NCBI RefSeq assembly: GCF_001625305.1
Contig: NW_017803843.1
Coordinates: 814,263 to 878,262 of the forward strand
From: Branchiostoma belcheri
Taxonomy: Eukaryota; Chordata; Leptocardii; Amphioxiformes; Branchiostomatidae
Direction: 5' to 3'
DNA length: 64,000 nucleotides
Within the stretch, counting starts at the first letter, position 1; every line of letters starts with the position of its first letter. Of the stretch, positions 63,929-64,000 are shown piece by piece. The translations under genes and the position numbers were made by a program. The notes beneath the pieces were generated by a model. It made no database searches and was not told the DNA's origin. It saw only the letters and a list, made by a program, of their open reading frames with translations.

Positions 63929-64000
63929 CATAGAGATACAAAGTATATATACATAGAGATATGTATATGTACAAAGAGATAAGTTTGTTTTCCGGACTGA

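Overview
The window looks like a piece of a cephalochordate (amphioxus, Branchiostoma-like) nuclear genome. Genes are split into many exons with GT-AG introns, and non-LTR retrotransposons, MITE-like foldbacks and microsatellites are common. The gene set also points this way: an aromatase (CYP19, a chordate family) sits beside an eukaryotic RNA-dependent RNA polymerase (kept in amphioxus, absent from vertebrates) and an animal type I polyketide synthase. The species call is an inference; no database was searched. Exon models were built by hand from reading frame, splice sites and phase.

Left to right: (1) <1-4804, minus, an RdRP with the DLDGD catalytic motif, which probably continues past the left edge. 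(2) 6523-11746, plus, a small NadR/Ttd14-type P-loop ATPase gene whose 4.2 kb first intron is filled with repeats, including a damaged LINE and an assembly gap. (3) 13257-18819, plus, a complete ten-exon CYP19 aromatase (496 aa). (4) 19080-29350, minus, a complete 26-exon NOP14 ribosome-biogenesis gene (919 aa), tail-to-tail with CYP19; its introns hold a 684 bp foldback and a short, very regular hairpin. (5) 29706-31540, plus, a probable stathmin-domain (STMND1-like) gene, head-to-head with NOP14.

(6) 32637-41433, minus, a polyketide synthase (2186 aa, KS-AT-DH-psiKR-ER-KR-ACP) with 5.8 kb of its coding sequence in one exon. (7) 43490-64000, a locus of Golgi carbohydrate sulfotransferases on the minus strand. 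It has one intact CHST8-14-type gene (44050-46898), a second copy broken up by transposons (53258-59322), the 3' end of a third (62095-62747), and between the first two a galactose-3-O-sulfotransferase-like gene (48611-51165) interrupted by a 19 bp insertion. The third copy is followed by an inverted-repeat element rich in CTACTAGTAG palindromes.

The genes do not form an operon-like pathway; they are ordinary neighbours. Two local links are visible. NOP14 and the stathmin-like gene share an intergenic promoter region of about 355 bp. The sulfotransferase array grew by tandem segmental duplication and was then remodelled by transposons. No tRNA, rRNA or CRISPR array was seen.
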